Positions 63,224 through 64,000 of a DNA stretch of 64,000 nucleotides are shown one piece after another; position 1 is the first letter of the stretch, and each line of letters starts with the position of its first letter. Source of the DNA: an uncultured Gammaproteobacteria bacterium (lineage in GTDB: Bacteria > Pseudomonadota > Gammaproteobacteria > GCA-001735895); the NCBI GenBank assembly GCA_913061315.1, contig CAJXUC010000001.1, positions 1 to 64,000 of the forward strand. Direction: 5' to 3'. The notes beneath the pieces are model-generated. The model had not been told where the DNA came from, ran no database searches, and was given only the letters and a program-made list of their open reading frames with translations. Both the position numbers and the translations under genes were made by a program.

Positions 63224-64000
63224 CTAGCTACTTTTTATTTGTGAGATAATATTTAAATAAGGAAGGGCATCCTTTAGAAAGTCGAGTAATAGCCTGAGCT
63301 TTTTAGATGAGGTCGTCCCTGATGGAAATACAGCATAAACATTAATGTCAGGGAGTTCATAATCTTCGAGAACCCTGACAAGAGTGCCAGATGTTACCTT
63401 TGGTTTAGCATCATAGTTGGGTATCCTTCCCAACCCATGACCACCTTCGACAAAAGCAGTTCTTGACGTGGCGTTGTTGGTTGAAATGATACCCTTAACT
63501 TTTACGCTATAGGATCTGCTATCTTTCTTCAGTTCAATAATTCTGGAGTTAGTTTGATGCATGACCCATTTATGTTTTTCAAGATCGAGTGGTGAAATGG
63601 GTTTTCCATATTTTCCAATATATTCAGGAGATGCGTATATAGAGGTTGATAAGGTTAATAAATGTAGTGCTTGTAACCCGGAGTCTGGAAGAGGTGCTCC
63701 TCGAATAGCAAGATCAATTCCAGCCTGCATGATATTCACCACATCATCCGTAAAGTGAATATCTAACTCAATTTTAGGGTACAAGTGACAAAATTGGTTT
63801 AATGTTGGAACCATCAATTGAAGGCCTACATTGATAGGGCAGGTTATCTTTAATAGCCCTTCGGGTTCACTTTTAAAATTATCAATTTTCTGTTGTGCCG
63901 CGTTGGCTTGCTCAGCAATAACATTACAACTTTCATAGTAAGCTTCACCGACTTCCGTTAAAGCAAGCGACCGGGTCGACCTGTTCAATAACTTCACGCC
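63224..64000 (-). CDS. LysR-family regulator, 5' end beyond the window
   Basis: The frame runs off the window edge at 64000. The visible part starts inside the helix-turn-helix domain (GVKLLNRSTRSLALTEVGEAY, the end of the LysR winged helix), so about 50-60 N-terminal residues are missing. The rest is a normal effector-binding domain: GLLKITCPINVGLQLMVPTL, then DLAIRGAPLPDSGLQ, and FVEGGHGLGRIPNY. An ATG at 63997 in this frame is not the true start. It may regulate the nitrile hydratase genes or, as is common for this AaeR/DmlR-like group, a neighbouring divergent gene outside the window. Confidence 0.88.
   Translation of the reverse strand, partial: GVKLLNRSTRSLALTEVGEAYYESCNVIAEQANAAQQKIDNFKSEPEGLLKITCPINVGLQLMVPTLNQFCHLYPKIELDIHFTDDVVNIMQAGIDLAIRGAPLPDSGLQALHLLTLSTSIYASPEYIGKYGKPISPLDLEKHKWVMHQTNSRIIELKKDSRSYSVKVKGIISTNNATSRTAFVEGGHGLGRIPNYDAKPKVTSGTLVRVLEDYELPDINVYAVFPSGTTSSKKLRLLLDFLKDALPYLNIISQIKSS

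Noticed and set aside
1..64000. CRISPR arrays, insertion sequences, prophage, tRNA or rRNA genes
   Set aside because: No regularly spaced repeats, transposase or integrase motifs, or tRNA cloverleaf and rRNA signatures were seen on reading both strands by eye.

Overview
The window reads as a chromosomal segment of a free-living, probably marine gammaproteobacterium. It is AT-leaning and densely packed. It carries typical gammaproteobacterial genes (E. coli-type malate dehydrogenase, SpoT beside RecG and RidA, RimO, UbiC, DbpA, AlaE, HlyU-like, RIO kinase, a TIGR02647-like small protein, ZnuABC with a Zur-type operator). I see no rRNA, tRNA, insertion sequence, prophage or CRISPR array. The species cannot be named from the sequence alone.

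Layout. 1-3.1 kb: a guanidine-modifying (DDAH-like) enzyme coupled to a cysteine hydrolase, then a membrane-anchored coiled-coil OmpA-family protein. 3.1-3.8 kb: a decayed, internally deleted kbl (2-amino-3-ketobutyrate CoA ligase) relic. 4-11 kb: one long leftward thiamine operon (thiD-thiO-thiS-thiG-thiE-thiY-tenA-thiZ-thiX) behind a clear TPP riboswitch. It combines thiazole synthesis, HMP phosphorylation and coupling with uptake and salvage of pyrimidine precursors; thiC is not in the operon. 11-17.4 kb: an HNH nuclease, a Kef-type antiporter, a pseudogene of a DgcA/TMADH-type demethylase broken by five stops and a frameshift, and an intact GabD-type dehydrogenase. 17.9-22.4 kb: a B12-binding radical SAM protein, a TauD-like oxygenase, a fumarylacetoacetase-family hydrolase and a ketopantoate-reductase-like protein. 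22.9-31.3 kb: a secreted repeat protein and housekeeping genes (ubiC, rimO, recG, ridA, spoT, ytoQ-like).

31.4-38.5 kb is the most coherent accessory unit: a divergent GntR/UTRA regulator, a perfect 28-bp palindromic operator, a tripartite tricarboxylate-type transporter (TctA, TctB, TctC), an acylating aldehyde dehydrogenase and an acyl-CoA ligase. Ligase plus acylating dehydrogenase would activate and reduce an imported carboxylate to its aldehyde. This is the logic of the SauT/SauS sulfoacetate pathway, here apparently joined to a TTT transporter in place of SauU.

38.6-48.6 kb: small housekeeping and hypothetical genes, dbpA, a DMT transporter and mdh with a good terminator, then an 850-bp stretch holding fragments of a decayed gene. 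48.5-51.6 kb: znuCB divergent from znuA, whose metal-binding loop contains a 45-bp tandem duplication. 51.6-55.9 kb: EamA transporter, acetoacetyl-CoA synthetase and an FMN-dependent L-lactate-type dehydrogenase. 56-60.4 kb: a three-gene LolD-like/FtsX-like/AttH-like export cluster. 60.5-64 kb: a DUF6505-like gene that appears to carry two compensating frameshifts, then a leftward cobalt-type nitrile hydratase operon and a LysR regulator cut by the window edge.

Two catabolic relics (kbl and the demethylase) show ongoing gene loss. I found no obviously new defence or mobile system. The best leads are the putative sulfoacetate operon and its palindrome, the relics, and the frame-swapped DUF6505-like gene.
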